A stretch of 64,000 nt of DNA, taken from positions 1 to 64,000 of the forward strand of contig JAUIHW010000007.1 of the NCBI GenBank assembly GCA_030431775.1, given 5' to 3'. The first letter of the stretch is position 1. Each line of letters opens with the position of its first letter. This DNA is from Gammaproteobacteria bacterium. GTDB lineage: Bacteria > Pseudomonadota > Gammaproteobacteria > Pseudomonadales > JAUIET01. Positions 28,719 through 38,371 of the stretch are shown here, in pieces. Both the position numbers and the translations under genes were made by a program. The notes under the pieces were generated by a model. That model ran no database searches and was not told the DNA's origin. It saw only the letters and a list, made by a program, of their open reading frames with translations.

Positions 28719-30407
28719 ATGTCTACGTGGGATTTTGAAACGGATGTTTTGATCGTTGGCAGCGGTGCCGGGGGAATGAGTGCCGGTATTTTCGCTGCGA
28801 TCAAGGGCCTGGACTGCCTTATTCTTGAAAAAACCGATCGCTGGGGTGGCACGACCGCGATGTCTGGCGGGGTGGTCTGGGTGCCGAATAATGACCAGAT
28901 CAGCACTGTTGGCATACAGGACACAGCGGCCGAAGCCCTGGCCTATACCAAAGAGGTGGCGGGCCGGGTCAACCCGGAGAGGCTGCAGGCATTTGTCGAC
29001 GCGGCACCTGCCATGCTGCGCACGCTGCGTGAGCACAGCCAGGTACGCTATGAGCCGATGCCGGCCTACATGGATTACTACCCGGAAATCGAGGGTTTCA
29101 AGCCCGGTGGCCGCTCAATGGAACCGGAGCCGGTCTCCATTCGATCGATCGGTGCGGAAATTGACACGATGCGCCTGCCGACCAACCAGGGAGTGCTGAA
29201 CAGTTTTTCCGTGACTGCCCGCGAAGGTCAGATCTTGTCTAAGTTCAACAAAGGGGTCTACCGCCTTCTGGCCAAGCGGCTGTTAGCTTATTGGCTCGAT
29301 ATACCAATGCGCTTGCGCGGCCGCATGGATCGCCGCCAAACGCTGGGCCGTGCACTGGTCATTCGTTTGCGGAAGTCCTTGCAGGACAAAAACGTTCCAC
29401 TGTGGTGCAATGCGAAGGTTCTAAAGTTATTACGCAACAAACAGGGTGCACTGCGTGGGGTGGCCGTCAAACTGGATGGTGAACTGAAAACCGTGAAAGT
29501 TCGTCGTGGTGTCATCTTGGCGTCGGGCGGCTTCGCAAAAAACGCTCAACTGCGACAGCGCTACCAGCACAAATTCATGACGGCCGACTGGTCGGCGGCC
29601 GCAGAGGGTGATACTGGCGACGCGATTGCATTGGGCTCGGCCGTTGGTGCAGCGCTTGAGCACATGCACTGCGCCTGGTGGTCGTCCACGTATATTCGCC
29701 CGGATGGCGTTGCTGAAGCGCTTATTTCTGGTAAATCAATGCCCGGCAGCCTATTTGTCAACAAAGACGGCAGACGCTTTGTCAATGAAGCCAAACCTTA
29801 TGAAGAGCTGACTAAGATTCAGTTGCAGGCGCACGCCACACACGCCAACTGCATTCCCTGTTACATGGTCGTCGACGCCAACTACCGGCATAAGTATCCA
29901 CTGGGGCCAATTGGTCCTGGTAAGGCGCAACCGGACTCAACACTGGGCAAAGCCATACTCAATGATCAATTTTTGGTCAAGGCGGACAGCTTGCGCGAAC
30001 TGGCCAGCAAGCTCGACATCAACGCGAACAATCTAGAACAGACGGTGAGACGGTTCAATCAGTTCGCTGTCGACGGTGAGGACCGCGACTTTCAACGCGG
30101 CGGCAACCTGCATGACCGTTATTACGCGGACCCAAGAGTTAAACCCAACCCCAGTCTGGCTCCGTTGGAAAAGGCACCCTTCTATGCGCTGCGCATTTAT
30201 CCTGGCGATTTGAGCACGAAGGGTGGCCTGAAATGTGACCAGTATGGTCGGGTGGTCGACCGTTCCGGTCAGCCAGTAGACGGCCTCTATGCCGTGGGCA
30301 ATTGCTCAGGGGCTGTGTTGGGCGATTCCTACCCAGCTGCCGGTGCAACCATTGCGTCGGCCATGACCTTTGCCTATCTGGCAGTGAACCATATCGCCGA
30401 GCGCTAG
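28719..30407 (+). CDS. FAD-dependent dehydrogenase, 3-ketosteroid delta-1-dehydrogenase-like
   Basis: 562 residues of the FAD-binding 2 (fumarate reductase/KstD) family. The dinucleotide fold VGSGAGGMSAGIFAA starts near residue 12 and the flavin contact is WGGTTAMSGGVVWVPNN (about 45-62). GTTLASGGFAK-like VILASGGFAKN lies near 265 and the C-terminal GLYAVGNCSGAVLGDSYPAAG near 525. The family desaturates steroids or related ketones, and several paralogs accept other lipids. The true substrate is unknown. The neighbouring lipid-type synthase is suggestive only. Confidence 0.8.
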   Translation: MSTWDFETDVLIVGSGAGGMSAGIFAAIKGLDCLILEKTDRWGGTTAMSGGVVWVPNNDQISTVGIQDTAAEALAYTKEVAGRVNPERLQAFVDAAPAMLRTLREHSQVRYEPMPAYMDYYPEIEGFKPGGRSMEPEPVSIRSIGAEIDTMRLPTNQGVLNSFSVTAREGQILSKFNKGVYRLLAKRLLAYWLDIPMRLRGRMDRRQTLGRALVIRLRKSLQDKNVPLWCNAKVLKLLRNKQGALRGVAVKLDGELKTVKVRRGVILASGGFAKNAQLRQRYQHKFMTADWSAAAEGDTGDAIALGSAVGAALEHMHCAWWSSTYIRPDGVAEALISGKSMPGSLFVNKDGRRFVNEAKPYEELTKIQLQAHATHANCIPCYMVVDANYRHKYPLGPIGPGKAQPDSTLGKAILNDQFLVKADSLRELASKLDINANNLEQTVRRFNQFAVDGEDRDFQRGGNLHDRYYADPRVKPNPSLAPLEKAPFYALRIYPGDLSTKGGLKCDQYGRVVDRSGQPVDGLYAVGNCSGAVLGDSYPAAGATIASAMTFAYLAVNHIAER

Positions 30408-30424
30408 CGCCGCTCTGGGCGCTA
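30405..30424 (+). other. Hairpin at the end of the flavoprotein gene
   Basis: TAGCGCC-GCTCTG-GGCGCTA is a perfect seven-base-pair hairpin that begins at the TAG stop codon. No T-run follows directly, so it is not a classical terminator; it may protect the mRNA end or mark the boundary to the kinase gene at 30531. Confidence 0.4.
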
Positions 30425-30530
30425 TCTCGCAGTCGTCACCACCATCGGTCGGCGATTTTTTGCCCGCTTGTCCCATTTTACCTAGAGTTTAATAAGGAAT
30501 ATTTAGCTCTGCACCCGGAGCGGTACCGCC

Positions 30531-32423
30531 ATGGGCGACCGTAGCGTGCAGTCAGCGACCCAGGGATTGGCGGAAATGCACGACTTGATTACAAAAATAG
30601 GGCATTCATTGAAGACGCAAAGTCTGGGTTTAAGCATGATTGTGGCCACACTGTGCGCTATCGCACTGGTGGTATACCAATCGTTATCGCATCAGCATAG
30701 GGTAGAGGCGCAGAATGTACGAGCGCAGGGTCAAAGCCTGGCGCAATTACTCAGCGAGGTTCCTGCAAGTCAGCTGACGGCTCAAAACACCCGCAACACG
30801 CTGAGCATATTGCAGCACAGTTTGCCGCGAAATGTTCTGGCGTATGCCGTCGTTGTCAATGCCAATGGCAGGGCGGTTTCCCAGGTTAATCGGCAAGGCG
30901 TGGTTGTGCCACCGGGAAGCGTTGCCGCCTCGCCCAGTGAATGGAACGGCGAACGTCAACTGAAGCTGGTTGATGGCCGTGATATCCGGGAATTCTATGC
31001 ACCGGTATTGGTGGGGTCGAGCTTTCGTGGTGCTGTTCGCCTGGGCTTTTTCGAACCGGAGTTTATTGCGGGTTGGCAAAACCTGCCAATGATCGCGTCC
31101 ATGGCCTTGCCCGTGTTTCTGTTGGCGCCGCTGTTTTATTTCTTGATGCGCCGCCAGCTCCTCCCACTGCAACAAACCCAACAAAAAATTGCATCACAGT
31201 TGGATGCTGCGGCCGGGCGGGAGCTTAAAGTGGACGTTAACGGAGAGCTGGGCGAATTTCTGACCAATTTCAACGACTATTTTCGGCGCGCCAGCGAGCG
31301 TATTAATCTGCTTGAACACGATAATCACAGCGTTCAAGCCAGCAGCAAGGTATTGCACTACAAATACAGTCGGCTGGAGGCGGTTATCGAAGCCTTGCCC
31401 AATGGGGTTCTGCTGTTTGATGAGAGCGGTAGCCTGGTATTTGCCAATAACAAAATCAGCTCCTTAATTGCTGTGGAGAAAACGGCATTACTGGAGCAAG
31501 CGGTCGCTAACTGGTGCCCTAATGATGAGATGTTTCAGTACCTGGCTCGCTGCAGTGACCCAAGCAATCGTGCTCTGCCTGAATTACGTACACGTGTCGA
31601 AGGCAATGGCAGAGTGAAAGACCTCAATCTTGCGGCGTATCCGATGTTGACCGACAGTGGACAAAGCCAGGGTAATCTGGTGATTGTTCGCGATGCCAGC
31701 AAGGAAATTGCTGCAGAGTCCAGTCGCGAAGAGTTCGTCGCTCATATATCGCACGAGCTTAAAACACCGCTGAATACTCTGATGCTGTACAGCGAGTCTC
31801 TGCTCGGTGAGGACGGTCGTGATGAACAGTTCCGGTCCGAGGGCTTAAACGTTATCTACGACGAAGCGGAGCGCATGGCTGCGCTGATCAGCAACCTGCT
31901 GAGTATTACCAAAATTGAAATGGGCAGCCTCAATATCGAGCGCACCCGGGTTAAGTTTAACGACTTTATTGAAGACACTTTCCGCACCATCGAGAAAGGC
32001 GCGCATGCGAGTGGTCTGCAGTTTGACCTGCAATTGCCGGGTGATGAACCACTGGTGGCCATTGATAAGGACTTAATGCGCGTAGCCGTCAATAATCTGT
32101 TGACCAATGCCGTCAAGTACAACAGGCCGAATGGTAAGGTCAGCCTGGAAGTAGAGGACCTGGATGACAGCGTTAGGCTACAGGTGCGCGATACTGGAAT
32201 TGGTATTTCGGCCGCAGATCTTGAACACGTGTTCGATAAATTTTATCGCAGCGAAAGCGATGAAGTGCGCGAACGAACAGGCCATGGCTTGGGGCTGTCC
32301 TTGGCACACGACATTGTGCAGCTACACAACGGTCGGCTGAGTGTCAGCAGTGAGCCCGGAGTAGGCACCGAATTCATCATTGAGCTGCGCAAAGAATCTG
32401 AGCTCCTGCGGAAGGCATCGTAA
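30531..32423 (+). CDS. Membrane sensor histidine kinase with PAS domain
   Basis: 630 residues: TM helix 1 (about 32-52), a periplasmic sensor region (53-185), TM helix 2 (about 186-206), a linker, a PAS-like domain (about 282-395, AVIEALPNGVLLFDESGSLV), a HisKA domain with EEFVAHISHELKTPLN (phospho-His408) and an HATPase domain ending near 620 (NNLLTNAVKYN, DTGIGIS, GHGLGLSLA). The stop overlaps the receiver gene ATG by one base, so the two form a pair. An internal ATG at 30576 is an alternative start. The signal is unknown. Confidence 0.88.
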   Translation: MGDRSVQSATQGLAEMHDLITKIGHSLKTQSLGLSMIVATLCAIALVVYQSLSHQHRVEAQNVRAQGQSLAQLLSEVPASQLTAQNTRNTLSILQHSLPRNVLAYAVVVNANGRAVSQVNRQGVVVPPGSVAASPSEWNGERQLKLVDGRDIREFYAPVLVGSSFRGAVRLGFFEPEFIAGWQNLPMIASMALPVFLLAPLFYFLMRRQLLPLQQTQQKIASQLDAAAGRELKVDVNGELGEFLTNFNDYFRRASERINLLEHDNHSVQASSKVLHYKYSRLEAVIEALPNGVLLFDESGSLVFANNKISSLIAVEKTALLEQAVANWCPNDEMFQYLARCSDPSNRALPELRTRVEGNGRVKDLNLAAYPMLTDSGQSQGNLVIVRDASKEIAAESSREEFVAHISHELKTPLNTLMLYSESLLGEDGRDEQFRSEGLNVIYDEAERMAALISNLLSITKIEMGSLNIERTRVKFNDFIEDTFRTIEKGAHASGLQFDLQLPGDEPLVAIDKDLMRVAVNNLLTNAVKYNRPNGKVSLEVEDLDDSVRLQVRDTGIGISAADLEHVFDKFYRSESDEVRERTGHGLGLSLAHDIVQLHNGRLSVSSEPGVGTEFIIELRKESELLRKAS

Positions 32424-32818
32424 TGAGCGCAAAAAAAATACTATTGGTGGATGATGAACCTCATATTGTCCGGGTGATGCAAATGGGCCTGCGACGCGCG
32501 GGCTACACCGTTGAAGTGGCCCGTAATGGGCTGGAAGGCCTGGAGAAATTTCGTGCGTTGCAGCCGGACGCCATGGTGGTGGATGTCGACATGCCGAAAA
32601 TGAACGGCGTGGAACTTTGCGAGGCGTTAGCCGAAGAATATCCGGCCGGTCTTCTCAATACCTTTATGTCCACCTCGCGAGCCGAAGCAGAGCTGCGCCG
32701 CTGGGCGGAAAACAAACGCGGTATCCGGTTTCTTGAAAAACCAATCAGCATGCGGATTCTTGTTGGCGAGCTTGATGCTCTGTTTAGCGCCGCCAATGAT
32801 GGAGAGGCTGACCAGTAA
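32423..32818 (+). CDS. Stand-alone response regulator (receiver only)
   Basis: 131 residues comprising only a CheY-like receiver: the acidic pair DDE near the start, phospho-acceptor aspartate in MVVDVDMPKMNG (about residue 53-55), and the conserved lysine in FLEKPIS. There is no DNA-binding or enzymatic output domain. It must act by protein contact, plausibly on the GGDEF-EAL protein encoded right after it or on the pilus ATPase (inference). Confidence 0.88.
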   Translation: MSAKKILLVDDEPHIVRVMQMGLRRAGYTVEVARNGLEGLEKFRALQPDAMVVDVDMPKMNGVELCEALAEEYPAGLLNTFMSTSRAEAELRRWAENKRGIRFLEKPISMRILVGELDALFSAANDGEADQ

Positions 32819-32819
32819 A

Positions 32820-35009
32820 ATGCACAGCGATAGGCGTTTTTTACTAGAGTCCTTACACATTGATCACTATGTGGCGCTGTTGCGTGCCTCACACAGCGGT
32901 TTTCGGGCACTACTTCTTGAAGCCGACAATGAAATACTGATCAATACTGGCGCAGACGTCGAAAGTCTTTTCGAACAAACAATCAGTGCAACCATTCTTC
33001 AGCAACCTGAGCAGGCCCTCAACAATGGTCTGCAATTGACACTGGACAATGAGACTCTTGCCTACCTGAATCAACTCAAGACACCGGTTGAGGAAACAAT
33101 TGGTACGCTGGTACTCCTGTTTGATGCGGGCAGCCAGTTGGATCTGGACTTTATAGAGCACTTGTGTGGCCTGTTGATCAATGAGTACCAGCTTAATAAC
33201 GAACTGGAAACAGCGACGATCGAGTTGAGCGATCGCTATGAGGAGCTGAACCTGGTATTCGGTTCCGACGATGGTGCTGAGCAGGATGAACACGCGGTGC
33301 TGTCGCACCTGGTACAGCAATGCACCGAGCGGCTGAATGCCTCAGCTGCCGTTTTGTACTTGCCAGAGCAGAATATTTATTACGTCGACCAGGATGAAGC
33401 CGCGAACGGCAACTCCATCGATAATCTGGATGAATTGGCTGAAGAAGTGTTGATGCCATGGGTTTGCGCACAGGGCAGCCCAATCGTTGTGAACGACGAG
33501 CACAATCCGCAGCTGTTGCTGCATTGCCCAACGCTGAATCATAAACTGTTAATGAGTCCCATTCATGCCTTTGACGGCATGGTTTGCGGCTACATAGCCG
33601 CATTCGGTTCTTTCCAGCGGTCTGACTTCAGCAATAGTGATAAAAACCTGTTGCAGGTACTGAGCCGCAAGGCAACGCGCTTCGTGCAGCGCTACTACGA
33701 CCCCTTAACCGGGCTGAGCAATGCACTGAGTTTTCAAAAGCATGTGCAAACCGTGCTGGACACAGCTGCCGAACAACCAAAAGGGAGCCTGTTGCTGCTG
33801 GACGTACGCGGCCTGCATGTCATCAATAACTCCTCTGGCATGAAGGCCGGCGATGCATTGCTGTGTTTTGTCGCCGAGTTGTTGCATAAAGAGCTGAGCC
33901 GCATGGCCGTGTTGCAGCGCCACAGTCTTCTGGCGCGAATTGACAGCGATGTGTTTGGCGTGGTCGTAAACAACAGCAGCTTAGAGTTCAGCATGGAAAT
34001 TGCTCAATACCTGCTGAACGCCCTGGGCTCGGTCAGTTTTGCCTGGGAAGAAGAGCATTTTCAAATCAATGCCTGCATCGGCATTGTACCCATCGACTTT
34101 GAGCAGGATGCGGAATTCTCCATTGCGAACGCCAAGATTGCCCTGGAGCTGGCGTGTGAGCGCGGCAACAACATTATTGAAGTACAGGATTCCGAGAACA
34201 GCGGCATAAGCGAGCGTAAGGAGCGAATTCGGGTGCTGTCTGTAGTGCAGCGTGCTTTGGAGCGCAACCAATTCGAGCTGTTCGCCCAGGGCATCTTCGC
34301 GATTCAACAACCAAATCCGGTACATCATTACGAGATTCTTCTGCGCATACGTGATGATCAGGGCAACATCGTATCACCCGGAAAATTCATCCCGGCTGCA
34401 GAATACTACAAAGTGATGCCCGATATAGATCGCTGGGTCATCCATCAAACCCTGCAGCAGTTGAGTGCCTACCCGAAGTTTCTAGAACAGTCGGGTTTAT
34501 CCTGGGCGATCAATCTATCGGGCCAGACTTTTTCTCAGGAAGACCTGTATGACTTTATTCGCTCCGAACTGCACAACAGTGCTGTTCCGGCCGAATGCCT
34601 TGCCTTTGAAGTTACCGAAACCGTCGGCCTGGAAGACCTCTCACAAGCCAACGAAGTAATCAAATCAATTAAGGCGCTGGGTTGCGAGTTCTATTTGGAC
34701 GACTTTGGTACCGGGCTGAGTTCATTTACATATCTGCAGCAACTGGCGTTCAACCACGTTAAGGTCGATGGCAGCTTCGTAAAAAGAGTGCGTGATGATT
34801 CTGTTGCCCGTGCCATGGTGCGCTCAATCGCTGATATCTCCAAGGAACTCGGCATGCGTACCGTTGCCGAGTTCGTCGAGGACCGCGAAACCATCGATGT
34901 TTTAGCCGAATTGGGTGTGGATTTACTGCAGGGTTACGTATTACACAAGCCCGAGCCTCTGGCAGAACTGTTGCGAGTCCAGCAGCTTTCTTCTAAAAAG
35001 ACCGCCTGA
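32820..35009 (+). CDS. GAF-like / degenerate GGDEF / EAL cyclic-di-GMP phosphodiesterase candidate
   Basis: About 729 residues from the ATG at 32820, one base past the receiver stop, with GGAGAGG upstream; the frame is open further upstream. A GAF-like region (about 165-305) precedes a GGDEF domain whose active-site loop reads RIDSDVF, so cyclase activity is unlikely. The EAL domain has EILLR in place of EALLR but keeps NLSG, EVTET, DDFGTG (near 626) and the LLQGY tail. Phosphodiesterase or c-di-GMP sensing activity is likely. The adjacent pilus ATPase has a c-di-GMP-binding domain. Confidence 0.82.
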   Translation: MHSDRRFLLESLHIDHYVALLRASHSGFRALLLEADNEILINTGADVESLFEQTISATILQQPEQALNNGLQLTLDNETLAYLNQLKTPVEETIGTLVLLFDAGSQLDLDFIEHLCGLLINEYQLNNELETATIELSDRYEELNLVFGSDDGAEQDEHAVLSHLVQQCTERLNASAAVLYLPEQNIYYVDQDEAANGNSIDNLDELAEEVLMPWVCAQGSPIVVNDEHNPQLLLHCPTLNHKLLMSPIHAFDGMVCGYIAAFGSFQRSDFSNSDKNLLQVLSRKATRFVQRYYDPLTGLSNALSFQKHVQTVLDTAAEQPKGSLLLLDVRGLHVINNSSGMKAGDALLCFVAELLHKELSRMAVLQRHSLLARIDSDVFGVVVNNSSLEFSMEIAQYLLNALGSVSFAWEEEHFQINACIGIVPIDFEQDAEFSIANAKIALELACERGNNIIEVQDSENSGISERKERIRVLSVVQRALERNQFELFAQGIFAIQQPNPVHHYEILLRIRDDQGNIVSPGKFIPAAEYYKVMPDIDRWVIHQTLQQLSAYPKFLEQSGLSWAINLSGQTFSQEDLYDFIRSELHNSAVPAECLAFEVTETVGLEDLSQANEVIKSIKALGCEFYLDDFGTGLSSFTYLQQLAFNHVKVDGSFVKRVRDDSVARAMVRSIADISKELGMRTVAEFVEDRETIDVLAELGVDLLQGYVLHKPEPLAELLRVQQLSSKKTA

Positions 35010-35016
35010 GCAGATC

Positions 35017-37068
35017 ATGAACGCTCCCGCCCTGATAGACCCATCGATTATTCAGCGTACCCAGATAGGCGTAATGACGTATCTGGCCCCGAAGCGGGCG
35101 CTGACCGATCAGGCCACGCTGGATGTGCTTGGGCAGGCCGTGGAAGAATGCATCAGTCAGTTAAAGGTCAATCTGGTGCTGGACCTCGCCGCCGTGCCCA
35201 TTCTGAACAGCCTCGCGCTGGAAACCATGCTTGACGCGCAGGACCGCCTGCTGCGCCTTGGAGGCTGGCTGAAAATTGCCAATGCCAGCAAGTTGATCAA
35301 GGATATTTTTCGGGTCACACGCTTTACAGACACCATCGCAATCATCGATAACGATGGTGTCATGGGCGAATGGCATTACCGCAGCGGGCCGGCTGCCAAA
35401 CTGGGTGACATCCTGGTGGAAAAAGGCCTGATGACCGAGGCGCAGTTGCTGGAGGCCATTGAGCTGCAAAAAGAAAGCAACCGCAAACTCGGTGAGGTGA
35501 TTATTGATGAGAAGTTCGCCCCGGAAACCGAAGTTTATGCGGCGCTGGGTCAACAGTTGCAAATACCTTATGTTCGCCTGAAAGTCGGCTTGTTTGACCC
35601 GGATGTTGCCACACGGCTGGATAAATCCGCCGCCACGCGCTTAGGGGTTTTGCCGCTGTTCATGGTGCGTGATGTGTTGACTCTGGCCACTGCCCAGCCG
35701 CAGGACGTTCCATTGATCAACGAGGTTGAGGACCGCCTTGGCGTCAAAGTAGACCCGATTCTGGCGGCGCCGGCCGATATTAGAGCGCATATTGGCGAGG
35801 CATTTGATGGTGGTGGTTTTGCCGATGATATTGTCGTTGACCTGGAAGACGGCTTTGAGGTGGTTGATACCAGTGGGCTCAGCGATTACGACGCCATCGA
35901 TGAGATGGCCGCCGGCAGCCCGGTTATCAATCTCGTTAACTCGATTATTCAGCGTGCCGTTAAGGATGGCGCCAGTGATGTTCACATAGAGCCTGGACGG
36001 ATTAAGTCCCGGGTGCGTTACCGAATTGACGGCGTACTGTACGAAGCGGTTTCTCCCAGTGCTGAGATGCATCCGGCCATTGTGTCTCGTTTAAAAGTCA
36101 TGGCCAATCTCGACATCGCCGAGCGCCGCATGCCTCAGGATGGTCGAATTCAGGTGCAAACACAAGGGCGCCAGGTAGACCTGCGTTTCAGCTCGCTGCC
36201 GGGTTTGCACGGTGAGAAGGTGGTACTGCGAATTCTCGATAAGAATCAGGCCATTTTGGAAATTGACAAGCTGGGCATGAAACCGGCGAACACCGACCGC
36301 TTTCGCCACCTTTTGTCTCGCAGTTATGGTCTGTTGCTGGTCACGGGGCCTACTGGCAGTGGTAAAACCACCAGCCTGTATGCGGCCCTGAATCATTTGA
36401 ATTCCATCGAGAAGAACATCGTTACCATCGAAGATCCGGTTGAATACCAGCTGGATATCATCAATCAGAACGAAGTGAAAGCGGGCATTGATCTGAGCTT
36501 CGCCAAGATGCTAAAACACATTCTGCGTCAGGACCCGGACATCGTCATGGTTGGTGAGATTCGCGACCGTGAAACCGCCGAGATTGCCGTGCAGGCCGCG
36601 TTGACCGGTCACCTGGTGTTGTCAACTCTGCACACCAATGACGGGATTGGCGCAATCACTCGAATGATTGAGATGGGTGTGGAGCCGTATCTGCTGTCCT
36701 CCGCGTTGTTGGGGGTTATTGCCCAGCGTTTGTTACGCACCATCTGCCCAAGTTGTAAAACCAAGTTTGTTGCCCCGCCTGATGTTTGCGAGCAGTATGG
36801 CTTTGACACTCAGAATGCTGTGCAACTGGCCAAAGGGCGGGGTTGCAGCGAATGCTACGATTCCGGTTACCGCGGCCGCGCCGGAATTCATGAAATCATT
36901 GAAGTCACGCCGGATTTACAGCGCTTGGTGATGAGCAATCCGAGCCGGGACGAGTTGAACGACTACCTTATCAAACACGATGTGTCCACATTGATGCACA
37001 ACGGTCTTGAGCGTGTGCTCGCCAAAGAAACCACGCTGGAGGAAGTGGCCAGGGTCGTTAATACCTGA
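35017..37068 (+). CDS. mshE: MshE-like pilus extension ATPase with N-terminal STAS domain
   Basis: 683 residues in three parts. A STAS-like domain (about 10-105, [20 protein letters not shown]) comes first. An MshEN domain follows with two c-di-GMP-type motifs: [20 protein letters not shown] starting near 128, and a second KLGEVII copy near 157. The GspE/PilB ATPase has Walker [11 protein letters not shown] near 444, [12 protein letters not shown], and a zinc tetracysteine (CPSC, CSEC). It drives pilus assembly under c-di-GMP control. The STAS fusion is unusual. The frame is open upstream, but the ATG at 35017 falls after the EAL gene stop. Confidence 0.88.
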   Translation: MNAPALIDPSIIQRTQIGVMTYLAPKRALTDQATLDVLGQAVEECISQLKVNLVLDLAAVPILNSLALETMLDAQDRLLRLGGWLKIANASKLIKDIFRVTRFTDTIAIIDNDGVMGEWHYRSGPAAKLGDILVEKGLMTEAQLLEAIELQKESNRKLGEVIIDEKFAPETEVYAALGQQLQIPYVRLKVGLFDPDVATRLDKSAATRLGVLPLFMVRDVLTLATAQPQDVPLINEVEDRLGVKVDPILAAPADIRAHIGEAFDGGGFADDIVVDLEDGFEVVDTSGLSDYDAIDEMAAGSPVINLVNSIIQRAVKDGASDVHIEPGRIKSRVRYRIDGVLYEAVSPSAEMHPAIVSRLKVMANLDIAERRMPQDGRIQVQTQGRQVDLRFSSLPGLHGEKVVLRILDKNQAILEIDKLGMKPANTDRFRHLLSRSYGLLLVTGPTGSGKTTSLYAALNHLNSIEKNIVTIEDPVEYQLDIINQNEVKAGIDLSFAKMLKHILRQDPDIVMVGEIRDRETAEIAVQAALTGHLVLSTLHTNDGIGAITRMIEMGVEPYLLSSALLGVIAQRLLRTICPSCKTKFVAPPDVCEQYGFDTQNAVQLAKGRGCSECYDSGYRGRAGIHEIIEVTPDLQRLVMSNPSRDELNDYLIKHDVSTLMHNGLERVLAKETTLEEVARVVNT

Positions 37069-37078
37069 GCCGACAACC

Positions 37079-38245
37079 ATGGCAATCAATGTTAAACAAT
37101 TGGAGCTGGAGAGTGGTGCGGCGACTGCAAAGCGCACTGTGCCCGCCGTGGCCGCAAACGAGCCTTTGGGCGCTGTTACAAGAAACAGTGCACACAACCT
37201 GTTCAAACGGGTGGTCAGCGCGGATGAGCGCATGTTCTTCACCGAGCAACTCGCTTTGCTGTTGGATACCGGCAACAGCCTGCTGGAATCTTTGCGCAGC
37301 ATCAGCCGCCACGCTGGTACCCAGGCTCTGAAAGAACTGGTTACCACGCTGGCGGATGATGTGGAACAAGGGCAGTCATTTTCCTATGCGCTCGCAAAGC
37401 ACCCTCAGGTGTTTTCCACCACCTACTGCAACCTGATCAAGGCCAGTGAACAGGGCGGATTTATGGCCGATGTGCTCGAAGAGCTTAAGGCCATGGACGA
37501 AAAACGCAATGAGCTGCGCGCCACCATGCAATCCGCTTTGTCCTACCCGGCATTCTTGTTGGCGTTCTCCTTTGCGGTTGTGGTGTTTGTGCTGGCCGTG
37601 GTATTCCCCAAATTTGCGGAGATGTTTGGCGCGATGGCGGATCAATTGCCCGCCAGCACCAAGGTGCTGATGGCGCTTAGCCAAAGCCTGATTTCGCACT
37701 GGCCCTGGTATCTGCTTGGCTTAGGAGCCTTGATTTCTGGGGCGGTGCTTGCGTTCAGGAGCGCCAGGCTGCGCTATGCTTTGGACACTTTTAAACTTCG
37801 TGCACCTGTAGTGAAAACGGTGTTCGCGGAGCTGTACCTGGTGCAATCAATGCGTGTGATGGCCCTGTCTTTAAGTCGTGGTGTCAGCTTGGTGGACACT
37901 TTGGCGGCCTGTAGGGACGTCGTGGCCAATCAATGTTATAAAGATTTCTTTCGCAAAATTGAGAATGACCTTCAGGAAGGCCGCGGTTTGTCGCAGGGCT
38001 TTCGTTCCGCGGAGTTCGTGCCGGATATGGTCAAGCAGATGGTAACCACGGGTGAGGCCTCCGGCTCCTTGCCGAAAGTGATGGCGAGAATTGCCGACCA
38101 TTATGAGCGCCAATTGGAGAAACGCCTGCAGACGCTGTCCAAGGCCGCTGAGCCCTTGATGCTGGTGATAATGGGCGCGGTAGTCGGCATTCTGGTGAGC
38201 TCTCTGATTCTGCCCATTTTCAAAATGTCCGCAGTGGCCACCTGA
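37079..38245 (+). CDS. mshG: GspF/PilC/MshG-like inner-membrane platform protein
   Basis: 388 residues with the two T2SS-F domains: the first begins around residue 50 (FTEQLALLLDTGNSLLESL), the second around 255 (RVMALSLSRGVSLVDTLAAC). Three hydrophobic segments are seen (about 160-185, 205-225, 360-385). It is the membrane anchor on which the ATPase acts. It starts ten bases after the ATPase stop; the ATG at 37079 gives the normal family length. Confidence 0.9.
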   Translation: MAINVKQLELESGAATAKRTVPAVAANEPLGAVTRNSAHNLFKRVVSADERMFFTEQLALLLDTGNSLLESLRSISRHAGTQALKELVTTLADDVEQGQSFSYALAKHPQVFSTTYCNLIKASEQGGFMADVLEELKAMDEKRNELRATMQSALSYPAFLLAFSFAVVVFVLAVVFPKFAEMFGAMADQLPASTKVLMALSQSLISHWPWYLLGLGALISGAVLAFRSARLRYALDTFKLRAPVVKTVFAELYLVQSMRVMALSLSRGVSLVDTLAACRDVVANQCYKDFFRKIENDLQEGRGLSQGFRSAEFVPDMVKQMVTTGEASGSLPKVMARIADHYERQLEKRLQTLSKAAEPLMLVIMGAVVGILVSSLILPIFKMSAVAT

Positions 38246-38247
38246 TT

Positions 38248-38285
38248 ATTGTTCGCGCTACCGTTGGTCGCGTGGCGCGAGCAAT
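38248..38285 (+). terminator. Stem-loop between platform-protein and pilin genes
   Basis: Arms at 38248-38258 and 38275-38285 pair over 11 bases (one G-T wobble) around a 16-base loop, and TTGTTAAG follows. The T content downstream is low, so this is either a weak terminator or a processing/stability hairpin that separates the scarce ATPase/platform mRNA from the abundant pilin mRNA. Confidence 0.4.
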
Positions 38286-38371
38286 TGTTAAGCAAACTGT
38301 GACCCTGTACTAATCTATAAGTAATACCAATACTGCTTATGCCTGAGAAGTCGAGGCAAACGGGGAGAACG

